From an uncultured Planctomycetaceae bacterium (lineage in GTDB: Bacteria; Planctomycetota; Planctomycetia; Planctomycetales; Planctomycetaceae): a stretch of 7,181 nucleotides of DNA. The notes under the pieces were generated by a model. It was not told the origin of the DNA, did not search any database, and saw nothing but the letters and a program-made list of their open reading frames with translations. The DNA is taken from NCBI GenBank assembly GCA_903823545.1, contig CAIJTL010000013.1, forward strand, positions 1 through 7,181, written 5' to 3'. A program made the translations under genes and the position numbers. Of this stretch, positions 6,219-7,181 are shown piece by piece. How positions within the stretch are numbered: position 1 is the stretch's first letter; the number at the start of each line of letters is the position of its first letter.

Positions 6219-7181
6219 GAGCCTGTCAGAAATCTTGTCTCAGTGGGTTGGAAGGGTGGGACAATTCTTGGTGTGAAGGAAGGAATCTGACACAACGGAG
6301 AAATGAGCATGGATGTGGAACTTCGCGAGCGAGCGGAGGAATTGGCGACTCAGATGGCTGGTCAGATTCGGACTCAGCAGGATTTGAGTGCGATGATGCG
6401 GATGATGATGAATTCGGTGATGGAGCGGGTGCTCGATGTCGAACTGGACGTGCATTTGGGGCGGCGGAAGCTGGCCACTCTGGCCGACACGGCGAGCCCG
6501 GTCATGGAGACACAGGCTCCTGAAGGGGCGGCCTCCAACAGAGACTAGCCGGAAGGCTTGCCGAGTCCACCTCGCAATCAGTGGAATAGGCATTACAAGA
6601 AGACGGTTCAAGGGGACATGGACCAACTGACGCTGGCGACACCGCGCGATCGGAACGGCACATTCGGGCCATTGCTCGTTCACAAGCATCAGCGGCGGAT
6701 CAGTGGCTTCGATGAGAAGATCATCACGCTCTTCGCCAAAGGGCTGAGCACTCGCGAGGTGCAAGAGATTCTCGAAGACCTGTCTGGTGCGGAAGTCTAG
6801 GCGACGTTGATTTCGGAAGCCACGGCGGCCATCGACGACGAGGTCACGACGTGGCGTTCGCGGCTGCTCGATCCGGTCTTTCCGATCGTGTACTTCGATG
6901 GCATCGTCGTGCATGTTCGCGGCGCGAATGGCCGCGTTTCTCCGCATACGATTTACGTGGCGATCGGCGTGAATCTCGAAGGCAAGAAGGAATTGCTCGA
7001 CCTGTGGTTCTCTGAAACCGAAGGCTTTTCGTTCGGAGTATGAGAATCGCTTCAGACTCGCGGGCTTCAATCGCAGATGACGATCGGACTGTGCCGCGGC
7101 ACGAAAGAGTTCTGGCTGAACGTGTTGACGGACCTGAAGAACCATGGTCTCTCGGACATCTTCGTGGCCTGCATCAACGGG
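6219..7181 (+). mobile_element. IS256-family insertion sequence, left portion, degenerate
   Basis: A transposase of the IS256 (Mutator-like) family starts at 6303 and runs to the window edge. The likely left terminal repeat starts at about 6219 (gagcctgtcagaaatcttgt), inferred because the ISAs1 frame stops there and IS256 ends lie 50-100 bp before the transposase start. A shorter inverted match, tgtcaga (6224-6230) with tctgaca (6286-6292), lies inside the leader. The right terminal repeat and any target duplication are outside the window, so the boundary is provisional. Confidence 0.65.
6303..7181 (+). pseudogene. IS256-family transposase, decayed by in-frame stops and an insertion, right end outside window
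   Basis: One continuous plus-strand frame from ATG 6303 carries recognisable IS256 blocks in order: LSAMMRMMMNSVMERVLDVE and ELDVHLGRRKLA, KKTVQGDM, LATPRDRNGTFGPLLVHKHQ, RRISGFDEKIITLFAKGLST, PIVYFDGIVVHVRG, YVAIGVNLEGKKELLDLWFS, FWLNVLTDLKNHGLSDIFVA. It is interrupted by TAG at 6546-6548 (probably from CAG) and TAG at 6798-6800 (where relatives have Ser, TCG). A 78-bp insertion at about 7026-7103 sits between SETEG and KEFWL and contains TGA 7041-7043. The first catalytic Asp (codon 6897) is kept. The position of the second, normally C-x-DG, reads CING (AAC 7176-7178). ATG 6309 is the better-placed start: GGAG at 6297-6300 lies 8 bases upstream. The protein cannot be made full length, and the active site is altered too. 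Confidence 0.85.

Noticed and set aside
6240..7145. A 301-aa open frame on the minus strand opposite the IS256 transposase
   Set aside because: It is antisense to clear, ordered IS256 homology, is rich in Arg and His, and shows no domain. Its openness follows from the base composition of the sense codons.
6303..7181. Stop-codon recoding as an explanation for TAG and TGA in the IS256 frame
   Set aside because: The large intact gene ends at TGA, and the transposase also has a 78-bp insertion and a lost catalytic Asp, so simple decay explains all three stops.
1..7181. CRISPR array, tRNA, rRNA or phage/defence cluster
   Set aside because: No regularly spaced repeats, no tRNA-like cloverleaf with TTCRA arm, no rRNA signatures, and no nuclease, helicase or toxin motifs were seen on either strand.

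Overview
The window looks like a piece of a planctomycete chromosome (inferred). The main evidence is a DUF1559 pseudopilin with a near-canonical N-terminus ([20 protein letters not shown]) and an H-X9-DG C-terminal motif, a family hugely expanded in Planctomycetes. Beside it sit a small lipoprotein of a type common in that phylum and a large exported TPR + VCBS/FG-GAP + ASPIC/UnbV protein. All three intact genes lie on the minus strand.

Layout by plus coordinates. 1-453: remains of a PQQ-type beta-propeller gene (minus strand), running off the left edge, with a one-base frameshift near 145-149 and split by a 103-bp palindromic REP/MITE-like element (298-400). 545-1552: DUF1559 gene with a perfect AAGGAGG ribosome-binding site. 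1596-1630: terminator-like hairpin overlapping the stop codon of the next gene. 1629-2156: lipoprotein. 2157-2471: 315 bp without a supported gene. 2472-5411: 979-aa TPR/VCBS/ASPIC protein. 5412-5666: intergenic, with two neat inverted repeats upstream of that gene. 5667-about 6218: 3' part of an ISAs1-like (IS4-type DDE) transposase gene on the minus strand, frameshifted. 6219-right edge: left part of an IS256-family element on the plus strand. Its transposase frame is kept throughout but carries two in-frame TAG codons, an in-frame 78-bp insertion containing TGA, and Asn in place of the second catalytic Asp.

How the genes may work together (inference): the intact products are all predicted to be exported or surface-associated. 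They are a pseudopilin-like protein, a lipoprotein with a small beta-sandwich domain, and a membrane-anchored solenoid plus beta-propeller protein with calcium-binding-type loops. The lipoprotein and DUF1559 genes are 76 bp apart and co-directional, so they may be one unit with an attenuating hairpin between them. The TPR/ASPIC gene is separated by 315 bp and may be transcribed independently. Both ends of the window are graveyards of broken genes and mobile DNA. I see no convincing undescribed multi-gene system; the most unusual items are the palindromic element with its partial second copy at the left edge, and the nested insertion-sequence debris at the right.
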